From assembly GCA_017609695.1 (NCBI GenBank), contig JAFCDM010000089.1, positions 1 through 5,441 on the forward strand: a stretch of 5,441 bases of DNA, read 5' to 3'. Source of the DNA: Candidatus Pacearchaeota archaeon. GTDB taxonomy: Archaea; Nanobdellota; Nanobdellia; Pacearchaeales; GW2011-AR1. The position numbers and the translations under genes were made by a program. Within the stretch, counting starts at the first letter, position 1; every line of letters begins with the position of its first letter. This document shows, one piece after another, positions 1 to 5,267 of the stretch. The notes below the pieces were generated by a model. That model was given only the letters and a program-made list of their open reading frames with translations, searched no databases and had not been told where the DNA came from.

Positions 1-2
1 AT

Positions 3-2723
3 GGATTTACTATTGGTGAATCAAGGGTTGTTGATGTCGAAGAAACATTCTCTAATGAATTTAAGGCAGGTTTTTCTGATTTGATAAATTCTACAACAAA
101 TAATTTTACTATTGTAGTATTTGAGAATTTAGGTGGTTTTGATAGATATGGAATTGATTATTTTAACATGATTGTTAAATCTCAAGATTTAAATATCCCT
201 CCAAACATCTCCTTAATCCTAACCAACCACACAAACTTTTCTTTAAGTTCTCAAGTTGGACTAACTTTTAATCTGAGTGACGACAATTCCTATGTTCTAA
301 ATTCTTCCCTATATTTAAATGGAGTATTTAATCAATCAATAGAAAATCCTGCTTTAGATACAACTTTAAATTGGACTTTTAATGGATTTAACGACGGAGA
401 TTATTTTTGGAATGTAGAAGTTTGTGATTCAGATGAATCTTGCGTAACTTCAGGAATAAATAATTTCACTTTAGATTCAACTGCTCCTGCAATAAATATA
501 ATTTATCCAACAGATTATCAAGCATTTACAAGTAATTTAAATATAGATGTAAATTTCACAGTTTTAGATGCTACAATTGGTTTAGATACTTGTTGGTGGA
601 CAAATGACACAGGACTTTCAAACTATACATTAACTTGCGGAAATAACATAACACTTTCAGAAGCAGGTGGAATAAGTGATACCTACCAAGTAACTGTTTA
701 TGCAAATGATACTCTAAATAACGAAGGTTCTGCAACAATCAATTATGTAATTTCTTTAGATGCTCCAGCAGTTTCAATTAACTTTCCTACCGACAATTAT
801 TGGTTTGCAAGTGGAACTGAAATTAATTTTAATGTCACAGCAATTGATACAAATGGAATTAAAAACATATCATTATGGGGAAATTGGACAGGAACTTGGG
901 ATTTAAATGAAACAAATTCTTCTCCAACAACTTCAGGAATAGAATTTCCTTTTAATGTAACTATTCCAGATTCTAATGGATTTATATATCAATTCAATTT
1001 TGAATCTTGTGATACGACAGATGCTTGTGCTTGGGCTGGAGCAAATTTTACTTTCGGAGTTGATGAAATATTTCCTGAAATAGATATAATTTATCCTTTA
1101 AATACTTCTTATACCACAAATTCTTTAGCAATTAATTATACAAGAAACGACACAAATTTAGATACTTGCAAATATACAATAGATTTAGGTTTAACAAATA
1201 ATACATTTCCTTCTTGCAATAATTTATCTCTCTTAACAGTTCCACAAGGTTCAACAAATTTAACTATTTACGCAAACGACTCAGCAAATAATGAAAATTT
1301 ATCCTCTATATATTTCTTTGTAGATTCAATAATTCCAGAAATAGACTTATCTTCAAGTTTTACAAATGCTTCTTTTCTTAACTATAATACTTCAATTAAA
1401 ATAAATGTTACTATTTTAGATACAAATTTAGATTCTTGTTGGTATAATGATAATTCTGGAGCAAATACAACTTTTACTTGTGGAAATAATTTATCTTTAA
1501 ATTTATCTGAAACACTTCATACAATTAATTTCTTTTCAAACGATACTTTAAATAATTTAAATAATACAGAAAGAATTTCATTTACTCCTGATGTAACTTT
1601 TCCTATTCTCAATATAACAAATATTACAACTACTTCAGGTTCACAGACAATTACTTTTGACCATACTATTACAGAAACTAATCAAGATACCTGTTTATAC
1701 ACCATTAGAGACGATACAGGGGCTATTGACGGCTTAAACGATAATGTTTCAGTAGTTTGTGGGGCTACAGGAACTTCTGCTACTGTCTCTGCTTTTGGTT
1801 CGTATAATCTATCTATTTATGCAAATGATTCAGCAGGGAACTTTAATGAAACAAGAAGTGAATTTACAACTACAACTGCTCCACCTTCCACTCCAGGCGG
1901 AGGTGGCGGAGGAATAGTAGACACAGTTCCAGTAGTTGCGATTAAAGATATAGTAGACCCAACATCAGCAATTGTGACAGAATTTACAGAATTAGAAAGA
2001 GCAATTTTATATTCGAGAATTAATAAATTTTGCGGAGAAAAAATTAAGGAAACCATATCAATTATAGATAATTCTCAAGATTGTTTTTTAACTGAAAGAG
2101 AATTAGATATTTTAAGACAACAGATTTCTGAAGAAGATGGAATTCAATTAACTTTTGAAGAAATGTTAGAATGGTTTGAGCAATATAAAGCACAAGAAAT
2201 AGAAAATATTCAAGTAAAACAAGAAGATGCAAGAAAGTTTGATTTAATTCAAGCAGTTATTGGACTTTTACAGCAATTAAAATTAACTCCTCCAAGGTTT
2301 GATGCTCTTACAATTTTATTTCAAAGTGAAGGAAATGCTACAAGGTCTAAGACAATTTCAACAAATAAAGAGTTACATAGTTGTGCAGTAATCTCTGAAA
2401 CACCAGAAATAACTTGCGAATTAATTTCAAATAACACAGCAAAAATAACTCTTTTTATAGAAGACACACATTTTATTTCAAATACATTTCAAGCAACAGC
2501 TTCATTTTTAACAGAAGCTCCGACAGATGAACAAGAATCTGTCGATGTTAAAACAATTTTTAGAGTTTACAATTTCGGTTTCAAAGTTTTTAATCTTATT
2601 CCTATTTGGTTATTTTTAGTTGTAATAGTTGTAGTAATAATTTTAATAATTATGGGAGTTATTAAAGTTATAAAATTTATTCCAAAAAAATTTAGGAAAA
2701 ATGTTAAAAGGATTTTAGAATAA
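3..2723 (+). CDS. Surface-anchored Ig-like repeat protein, 5' end outside the window
   Basis: The frame is open from the left edge (first full codon at 3), giving 906 visible residues; the TTG at 81 is not a credible start because coding-like sequence (GESRVVDVEETFSNEF) continues upstream of it. No signal peptide is visible, as expected for a missing N-terminus. Seen: Ig-like beta-sandwich repeats, four with a Cys pair 14-22 residues apart (Cys codons 591/636, 1167/1215, 1437/1479, 1692/1758), each followed by a strand such as VYANDTLNN, IYANDSANN or IYANDSAGN. There are more than 35 N-x-S/T sequons. A PPSTP plus six-glycine linker (about 1881-1913) leads to a Cys-containing, partly helical membrane-proximal domain (1920-2570). 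One C-terminal membrane helix (about 2589-2680, IPIWLFLVVIVVVIILIIMG) and a basic tail (KKFRKNVKRILE) follow. Inference: an extracellular, probably glycosylated, membrane-anchored protein for adhesion or cell-cell contact. Such repeats are common in DPANN surface proteins; the ligand is unknown. Confidence 0.9.
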   Translation, partial: GFTIGESRVVDVEETFSNEFKAGFSDLINSTTNNFTIVVFENLGGFDRYGIDYFNMIVKSQDLNIPPNISLILTNHTNFSLSSQVGLTFNLSDDNSYVLNSSLYLNGVFNQSIENPALDTTLNWTFNGFNDGDYFWNVEVCDSDESCVTSGINNFTLDSTAPAINIIYPTDYQAFTSNLNIDVNFTVLDATIGLDTCWWTNDTGLSNYTLTCGNNITLSEAGGISDTYQVTVYANDTLNNEGSATINYVISLDAPAVSINFPTDNYWFASGTEINFNVTAIDTNGIKNISLWGNWTGTWDLNETNSSPTTSGIEFPFNVTIPDSNGFIYQFNFESCDTTDACAWAGANFTFGVDEIFPEIDIIYPLNTSYTTNSLAINYTRNDTNLDTCKYTIDLGLTNNTFPSCNNLSLLTVPQGSTNLTIYANDSANNENLSSIYFFVDSIIPEIDLSSSFTNASFLNYNTSIKINVTILDTNLDSCWYNDNSGANTTFTCGNNLSLNLSETLHTINFFSNDTLNNLNNTERISFTPDVTFPILNITNITTTSGSQTITFDHTITETNQDTCLYTIRDDTGAIDGLNDNVSVVCGATGTSATVSAFGSYNLSIYANDSAGNFNETRSEFTTTTAPPSTPGGGGGGIVDTVPVVAIKDIVDPTSAIVTEFTELERAILYSRINKFCGEKIKETISIIDNSQDCFLTERELDILRQQISEEDGIQLTFEEMLEWFEQYKAQEIENIQVKQEDARKFDLIQAVIGLLQQLKLTPPRFDALTILFQSEGNATRSKTISTNKELHSCAVISETPEITCELISNNTAKITLFIEDTHFISNTFQATASFLTEAPTDEQESVDVKTIFRVYNFGFKVFNLIPIWLFLVVIVVVIILIIMGVIKVIKFIPKKFRKNVKRILE

Positions 2724-2846
2724 TTAATCGCTCTCGACGATGAATCAATAAAAAGATTAGATAAAAAAAGAAAATTGGTTACTCGTTCAGCATTTATTAA
2801 TAATTTACTAATAAAACTAAAAGGAGGTAAAAATGGAGATTCATAA
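2724..2846 (+). pseudogene. Ribbon-helix-helix (CopG/Arc-type) regulator, 5'-truncated
   Basis: Immediately after the stop of the surface protein, and in the same frame, the sequence reads LIALDDESIKRLDKKRKL followed by VTRSAFINNLLIKLKGGK and a stop at 2844. This carries the family signature: a (S/A)LDxE..x(I)..LD helix 1, a turn, then a (T)RSxxIxxLL helix 2. What is missing is the N-terminal DNA-contacting beta strand and any ATG, GTG or TTG start; only ATT and ATC codons precede ALDDE. The last codons (Lys-Gly-Gly-Lys) contain the Shine-Dalgarno of the next gene and the reading frame overlaps that gene by 14 nt, as expected of an originally coupled pair. I infer a relic left by a deletion or recombination at the surface gene's 3' end. 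An assembly join or a non-standard start cannot be excluded. Confidence 0.6.
2823..2828 (+). promoter_or_regulatory. Shine-Dalgarno site of the 2833 gene
   Basis: GGAGGT lies four bases before the ATG at 2833 (AAGGAGGTAAAAATG). It fixes the start of the small membrane protein and sits inside the 3' codons of the regulator relic. Confidence 0.75.
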
Positions 2847-3072
2847 TAAACCTTTATTCTATGCTGGACTATCTCTTCAAATAGTTCCATTAATTGTAGG
2901 GGCTCTTATAGGAATTATCTATGCATTATCTTTATTGGATTGGACTTGGGTATTAATAATAATTAGAATAATCTTTGATATAGATAAATTAAAATATTAC
3001 TTAGTTGGACTATTCTTTATCCTATATGAAGGAGTATCATTATTAATGATTTGGGCAGGGTGTAGGAAATGA
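2833..3072 (+). CDS. Small multi-pass membrane protein, unknown function
   Basis: 79 residues, mostly hydrophobic. I see membrane segments at about residues 10-33 (LSLQIVPLIVGALIGIIYAL), 37-50 (WTWVLIIIRIIFDI, short) and 56-77 (YLVGLFFILYEGVSLLMIWA), separated by a short charged stretch (DIDKLKY). The tail is a basic CRK. The start is set by a strong GGAGGT site. The stop codon overlaps the next ATG as ATGA (3069-3072), which suggests translational coupling to the following small ORF. The old operon probably ran from the ribbon-helix-helix regulator through this gene. I do not recognise a family. A role as a membrane partner of neighbouring small proteins is possible but nothing in the sequence shows it. 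Confidence 0.7.
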   Translation: MEIHNKPLFYAGLSLQIVPLIVGALIGIIYALSLLDWTWVLIIIRIIFDIDKLKYYLVGLFFILYEGVSLLMIWAGCRK

Positions 3073-3206
3073 AAGTAGCAAAATTATATAAGGAAGAAGT
3101 GGGAAAAGTAGACTTAATAAATATTCACCAAAATTTTCCCTTTGCCCTCCAAAGTCGGGTTCAACATCCTCAATCATTAAAACTGAAGCAATCGTTTAAA
3201 TCATAA
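3069..3206 (+). CDS. Short ORF (45 aa), coupled to the membrane protein
   Basis: Starts inside the ATGA overlap with the upstream stop and runs MKVAKLYKEEVGKVDLIN, then IHQNFPFALQSRVQHPQS and a Lys/Ser-rich end. The first 15 or so residues look like an ordinary charged small protein. The remainder is encoded by sequence that resembles the right half of the structured elements found later (ACTTAATAAATATTCACC at 3112), so the gene may have been cut by that sequence and fused to a chance tail. No domain or membrane segment is visible. Existence as a real gene is uncertain; the overlapping start is the main support. Confidence 0.35.
   Translation: MKVAKLYKEEVGKVDLINIHQNFPFALQSRVQHPQSLKLKQSFKS
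3112..3200 (+). repeat. Possible half-site (right-core type) at the left edge of the cassette array
   Basis: ACTTAATAAATATTCACC at 3112-3129 resembles the right core of element A (ACTAAACTAAATATTCA at 3637). Further on, GAAGCAATCGTTTAAATC (3185-3202), followed by ATAAAATGGAAAAC, resembles the unit-start sequences AAGCGTTAAAAATGAAAAC and AAGCGATTCAAAATGAAAAG. No left core, no clear hairpin set and no matching private arm were found, so it could be a decayed or solitary primary site, or chance similarity in AT-rich DNA. Confidence 0.35.
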
Positions 3207-3207
3207 A

Positions 3208-3333
3208 ATGGAAAACAATCAAAGTCACCGAGAAAAGCCATATAGGATTGCAATCGTATGCTACTATGCTGATGAGAGTTCAGCACTCGGTGACAGCTTA
3301 ATAAAATTTAAACGAAATTTGAAAGATGAGTAA
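3208..3333 (+). CDS. Small hypothetical protein (41 aa)
   Basis: Reads MENNQSHREKPYRIAIVCYY then ADESSALGDSLIKFKRNLKDE. It has a polar N-terminus, a central hydrophobic beta-like strand (RIAIVCYY) and a charged C-terminal helix, a composition typical of a real small protein rather than chance. It starts 1 nt after the preceding stop and ends 8 nt inside the next ORF (ATGAGTAA overlap), which favours co-translation. No Shine-Dalgarno is visible; the ATG sits 16 nt after the CGTTT of the possible half-site, so leaderless initiation is possible. The DNA also contains a perfect 9-bp inverted repeat (GTCACCGAG 3224, CTCGGTGAC 3286). Function unknown. Confidence 0.5.
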   Translation: MENNQSHREKPYRIAIVCYYADESSALGDSLIKFKRNLKDE

Positions 3334-3484
3334 AAAAATATTAATGCAACTAACAGAAGAAGAATGGATTAAAATAATCCAGTTAGTTGAAAGTAAATGT
3401 GCTCCTTCTTTTGATATGGATAATTGGAATGAGTTTAATGATATTAAAACTAAATTACTATTCCAATTAGGAGCACAAAAATGA
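3326..3484 (+). CDS. Small hypothetical protein (52 aa), acidic helical
   Basis: Reads MSKKILMQLTEEEWIKIIQL, then VESKCAPSFDMDNWNEFNDI and KTKLLFQLGAQK. The pattern 'LTEEEW..II.LVE' followed by a break and a second amphipathic stretch (FNDIKTKLLFQL) is typical of small two-helix proteins of mobile or viral origin; this is an impression, not a family match. It overlaps the upstream ORF by 8 nt and its stop overlaps another ATG (ATGA at 3481). One Cys, no membrane segment. It would be the last convincing gene before element A and thus the gene content of the first unit together with the 41-aa ORF. Function unknown. Confidence 0.6.
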   Translation: MSKKILMQLTEEEWIKIIQLVESKCAPSFDMDNWNEFNDIKTKLLFQLGAQK

Positions 3485-3702
3485 ATACTCCTCTTTCAAA
3501 CTACATGCTTCAGATGATTTCGGACAAAGGAAAAACTCAAGCCCCGTTGCACTCTCGCTACGCTCGGGTCGGTGAATATCCGTTTAGTAACTCCGTCCTT
3601 GCAGGACTTCGTCCGAATTTTGCTTCGCAAAACTCTACTAAACTAAATATTCAATCCAATTTCGTGAGAGGGCTTACAAGCGTTAAAAATGAAAACCAAT
3701 AA
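3481..3702 (+). CDS. Doubtful ORF (73 aa) running through element A
   Basis: Begins in an ATGA overlap and has about 18 codons of its own (MNTPLSNYMLQMISDKGK) before entering element A. The remaining residues are a translation of the hairpins and cores, and the end overlaps the methyltransferase start by 14 nt. The composition of that part (HSRYARVGEYPFSNSVLAG) has no protein-like pattern of its own. A gene finder would probably call it. I think the element merely happens to be open in this frame, though a short real peptide with an element-derived tail is possible. Confidence 0.25.
   Translation: MNTPLSNYMLQMISDKGKTQAPLHSRYARVGEYPFSNSVLAGLRPNFASQNSTKLNIQSNFVRGLTSVKNENQ
3534..3688 (+). repeat. 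Structured element A (divergent copy of the cassette-separating repeat)
   Basis: Left end AACTCAAGCCCC (3534) matches the unit-end motif of element D (AACTCAATCGCCCC). The left core TGAATATCCGTTTAGT (3573) pairs with the right core ACTAAACTAAATATTCA (3637): 7 bp, an unpaired CC facing TAA, then 7 bp. Hairpins: ACTC..TAC..GGGT at 3551-3569 with two mismatches; GTCCT-TGC-AGGAC (3595) overlapping GGAC-TTC-GTCC (3604) as alternatives; and TTTTGC-TTC-GCAAAA (3618). The right end carries the private arm of the methyltransferase unit (3660-3671) and ends in GCGTTAAAA just before the methyltransferase ATG. Its outer AAGCCC (3539) can also pair with GGGCTT (3670). This copy has a less regular hairpin set than B-D. 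Confidence 0.75.
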
Positions 3703-4364
3703 AATTTACAATATGGACTGCCTTGATGGTCTAAAACAAATGGAAGATAAATCAGTAGACCTTGTCATAACAGACCCTTTTTATGTTCCAAAAGCACAAT
3801 TTAAATGGAAGGTTTTTGATGATTTTTATTGGAAATGGAATAAGAAATGGCTCATTGAAATTAAGAGAATTGTCAAAGACGATTTCCATTTTTTTGTCAG
3901 TTTTAGTTCAGATGAGATGTATTTATTTGAAAAATTATTAAGAGAGGTAGGTTTTGAAATTAGAAGTAGGATTGTTTGGAATTATAGAAACTCCTGCAAA
4001 GCAACAGCAAAAGAAACAAAATTTGCCAAAACCTACGAGTTTATATTTCATTGCTCATCTGGGAAAAAAATCAACTTTCCAAAAAAATGGGATGACAGGA
4101 GATTTGATGTTAAAGTTTGTGCAATTCCTCAATCAAATTTCAATGAGGGGAAAATACATCCTTATCAAAAACCTTTAAGATTGTGGGAACAACTTATTGA
4201 GTTCTGTTCTGACAAGGGAGATGTTGTTTTAGACCCTTTTATGGGTGGAGGAACTACGGCAGTCGCTTGTAAGAAATTAGGAAGAAATTTTATTGGTTTT
4301 GAATTAGAAAAAGATTATTATGAATCTGCTTTAAAGCGTTTATCAGAAACGCCCTCTCACGAAA
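3660..4364 (+). repeat. Private inverted repeat enclosing the methyltransferase gene
   Basis: Left arm TTTCGTGAGAGG (3660-3671), then GCTTACAA (3672-3679), then GCGTT (3680-3684). Right arm AACGC (4348-4352) followed directly by CCTCTCACGAAA (4353-4364). Without the 8-nt insert the left arm is the exact reverse complement of the right arm over 17 nt. The 12-nt sequence is not used by the other two units. Because arm identity follows the gene and not the element, base-pairing between the two ends of the unit is likely what is conserved. Confidence 0.85.
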
Positions 4365-4432
4365 CTTTGCCTATCGGCAATTTTGCTACGCAAAAGGATT
4401 TAATATCCGTTAAGGAGGAAAATCAAAAATGA
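3689..4432 (+). CDS. DNA methyltransferase, beta-class N6-adenine/N4-cytosine type
   Basis: Transfers a methyl group from S-adenosylmethionine to an exocyclic amine of A or C in a short DNA target (N6_N4_Mtase family). Motif order shows the beta class: catalytic motif IV first (TDPFY, residues 28-32, after SVDLVI), then motif X-like HPYQKP (157-162), then AdoMet-binding motif I DPFMGGGTT (182-190) and NFIGFELEKDYY. Motif IV is DPFY where DPPY is usual. A small target-recognition region lies around residues 95-155. The domain is complete by ALKRL (residue 218). The last 27 residues (TPSHETLPIGNFATQ onward) are encoded by element B and are probably not functional. The ATG lies 4 nt after GCGTT with no Shine-Dalgarno. 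No restriction enzyme is nearby, so it is an orphan methylase, possibly a mobile self-protection or regulatory gene. Target specificity cannot be read. Confidence 0.93.
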   Translation: MKTNKIYNMDCLDGLKQMEDKSVDLVITDPFYVPKAQFKWKVFDDFYWKWNKKWLIEIKRIVKDDFHFFVSFSSDEMYLFEKLLREVGFEIRSRIVWNYRNSCKATAKETKFAKTYEFIFHCSSGKKINFPKKWDDRRFDVKVCAIPQSNFNEGKIHPYQKPLRLWEQLIEFCSDKGDVVLDPFMGGGTTAVACKKLGRNFIGFELEKDYYESALKRLSETPSHETLPIGNFATQKDLISVKEENQK

Positions 4433-4516
4433 TTTTCCCCAAATTTTTTGCTACGCAAAAAACTTCCCTTAACTCTATTATTATGTTCAATAAATTAAAA
4501 ATGCTCCCAAGCGATT
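4348..4516 (+). repeat. Structured element B (four hairpins, paired core)
   Basis: In order: the right arm of the methyltransferase unit; hairpin 1 TTGCC-TATC-GGCAA (4367-4380); hairpin 2 TTTTGC-TAC-GCAAAA (4381-4395); left core at 4396-4418 (GGATT, TAATATCCGTTAAGGAGG); hairpin 3 AAAATCA-AAAA-TGATTTT (4419-4436), extendable by GG/CC; CCCCAAA (4437-4443); hairpin 4 TTTTTTGC-TAC-GCAAAAAA (4444-4462); CTTC (4463); right core CCTTAACTCTATTATTA (4467-4483). GTTAAGG (4409) pairs with CCTTAAC (4467). The element ends with the left arm of the next unit. An extra hairpin GCGTTT-ATCAG-AAACGC (4336-4352) precedes it. The methyltransferase stop (4430) lies in hairpin 3, so the element overlaps coding sequence. 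Confidence 0.88.
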
Positions 4517-4554
4517 CAAAATGAAAAGATTTAAAAACTTAGAAATCATTGAAA

Positions 4555-4560
4555 GGAGGT
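4555..4560 (+). promoter_or_regulatory. Shine-Dalgarno site of the 54-aa gene
   Basis: GGAGGT (within GAAAGGAGGTATAGAAAATG) is 7 nt before the ATG at 4568 and decides that start over the earlier ATG at 4521, which opens only a 17-codon frame. Confidence 0.8.
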
Positions 4561-4567
4561 ATAGAAA

Positions 4568-4732
4568 ATGGTAAAGTTCAAAAAAGGATGTAGGTTTGGA
4601 TTAATGAAACTAACTCCAAAAGGGGGGAAAGTTGCATTAGTTGAAAAGGTTAGTGGTTCAGAATTAGTTAAAGTGAAAGGAGTTTATACTAAAAAACAGG
4701 GACAAAAAGAATTGAAAAGATTTTGTAAATAA
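4568..4732 (+). CDS. Small basic hypothetical protein (54 aa)
   Basis: Reads MVKFKKGCRFGLMKLTPKGG, then KVALVEKVSGSELVKVKGVY and TKKQGQKELKRFCK. It is strongly basic (about 15 Lys/Arg), with several short beta-strand-like stretches alternating with turns (Pro-Lys-Gly-Gly, Gly-Ser), and one Cys near each end (residues 8 and 53). It could be a small nucleic-acid-binding beta protein, but I recognise no family. The start is fixed by the Shine-Dalgarno. A 17-codon frame (4521-4574, MKRFKNLEIIERRYRKW) begins just after the unit boundary, spans the Shine-Dalgarno and stops inside this gene's start region. It could be a coupling leader peptide or chance. It is the only good gene between elements B and C. 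Confidence 0.6.
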   Translation: MVKFKKGCRFGLMKLTPKGGKVALVEKVSGSELVKVKGVYTKKQGQKELKRFCK

Positions 4733-4762
4733 CCATTTTCTAAAAACTCAATGATTTCTAAC

Positions 4763-4928
4763 AATCGCATTTTTAATTTACTTTGGCTAACGCCAACTTT
4801 TTCCTACGGAAAAAGGAACATAATATCGGTTAAAAGGAAATCCTACGGATTTCCCAAATCGGCTTCGCCGACTTCGTTAAATCCAGATATTAAATCCAAT
4901 TTGAGTTGGGGACTCCACCGCCACGATT
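4763..4928 (+). repeat. Structured element C (four hairpins, paired core)
   Basis: Same order as B. Right arm of the 54-aa unit (4763-4780); CTTT; hairpin 1 TTGGC-TAAC-GCCAA (4783-4796); hairpin 2 TTTTTCC-TAC-GGAAAAA (4798-4814); left core 4815-4837 (GGAACA, TAATATCGGTTAAAAGG, 23 nt as in B and D); hairpin 3 AAATCC-TAC-GGATTT (4838-4852), extended by GG/CC; CCCAAA (4853); hairpin 4 TCGGC-TTC-GCCGA (4859-4871); CTTC (4872); right core GTTAAATCCAGATATTAAA (4876-4894), whose GATATTA pairs with TAATATC of the left core. It then carries the left arm of the 89-aa unit, an 11-nt insert and ACGATT. It fills the 218-nt stretch between the two flanking genes; nothing else is visible there. Confidence 0.88.
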
Positions 4929-4950
4929 GAGGATAAAGATGAAAAAAAAA

Positions 4951-5220
4951 TTAACATTTATTAGATTTAAGGTAGGATTTAACTCTCTTCAAAGCACTTT
5001 GAGGACGACCACCTATAATCCGAGAACGACATCCTTGTTTTTCAACGATGAATCTAACATCAAAATCACCCAAAGAACCTCTGTTAATCCTACCTTCAAT
5101 AACTTGTGTTTCTCTTTTTTTATTTTTTCCTCTCAAATAAATAAAATTTCCATCTTTATCTACAACTTCAAATTTTGGAAATTCTTTCCTAATGGAGTTT
5201 ATATCACTTGTGATTACCAT
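4951..5220 (-). CDS. Hypothetical protein (89 aa), only gene in reverse orientation
   Basis: Starts MVITSDINSIRKEFPKFEVV, continues with DKDGNFIYLRGKNKKRETQV, a beta-rich middle (SLGDFDVRFIVEKQG), then CRSRIIGGRPQSALKRVKSY and a Lys-rich end with a final Cys. Mixed alpha/beta, basic C-terminal third, no membrane segment. The charged, patterned sequence makes it more credible than the open frame on the other strand. A TATA-like TTTAAATA about 26 nt before the ATG suggests a leaderless transcript with its own promoter, which fits a gene read against its neighbours. The gene ends just inside the unit's left arm. I recognise no family. A small nucleic-acid-binding or antitoxin-like role is possible, but unsupported. 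Confidence 0.65.
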   Translation of the reverse strand: MVITSDINSIRKEFPKFEVVDKDGNFIYLRGKNKKRETQVIEGRINRGSLGDFDVRFIVEKQGCRSRIIGGRPQSALKRVKSYLKSNKC

Positions 5221-5241
5221 TATAAAGATTTAAGAATTTCT

Positions 5242-5249
5242 TATTTAAA
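5242..5249 (-). promoter_or_regulatory. Archaeal TATA-like box for the 89-aa gene
   Basis: On the minus strand this is TTTAAATA, inside the palindrome TTATTTAAATAA (5241-5252). Its centre is about 26 nt upstream of the ATG (5220), which would put transcription initiation at or next to the start codon. Confidence 0.5.
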
Positions 5250-5267
5250 TAATTATCGGTTTAACTC

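Larger units (their letters stand above)
4491..4780 (+). repeat. Private inverted repeat enclosing the 54-aa gene
   Basis: Left arm TAAATTAAAAAT (4491-4502), insert GCTCCCAA (4503-4510), GCGATT (4511-4516). Right arm AATCGC (4763-4768) followed directly by ATTTTTAATTTA (4769-4780). Without the insert the match is exact over 18 nt. The insert is again 8 nt and resembles GCTTACAA of the methyltransferase unit, so the asymmetry is a shared design feature. Confidence 0.85.

Noticed and set aside
1817..2056. Minus-strand 79-codon frame
   Set aside because: Antisense shadow of the surface protein; its polyproline stretch is simply the complement of the glycine linker.
81..2723. TTG at 81 as the start of the surface protein
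   Set aside because: The same frame is open and coding-like to the left edge, so the TTG is an internal leucine codon.
2567..2890. Minus-strand 107-codon frame
   Set aside because: Antisense to the membrane helix and the Shine-Dalgarno region; it would need to span the end of one real gene and the start of another.
3224..3294. A tRNA gene: 71 nt with complementary ends
   Set aside because: No D arm, no anticodon stem with a 7-nt loop, no T-loop consensus (GTTCRANTC), no T at the position after the acceptor stem, and the stretch is inside a plausible ORF.
3224..3294. A hammerhead ribozyme, suggested by CTGATGA at 3269
   Set aside because: No GAAA stands at the required place after a stem II in the type I or III order. 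The circularly permuted type II order gives no convincing stem I or III.
3954..4178. Plus-strand 74-codon frame
   Set aside because: Frame-shifted shadow inside the methyltransferase, which has all its motifs in the other frame.
4381..4462. Hairpins as simple transcription terminators
   Set aside because: Single stem-loops followed by a T run could terminate, but four ordered hairpins, paired cores and gene-specific arms are not explained by termination, and archaea do not depend on hairpin terminators.
4429..4524. 31-codon ORF starting in an ATGA overlap after the methyltransferase
   Set aside because: It is only the translation of element B (hairpins 3 and 4 and the right core), with no independent protein-like sequence.
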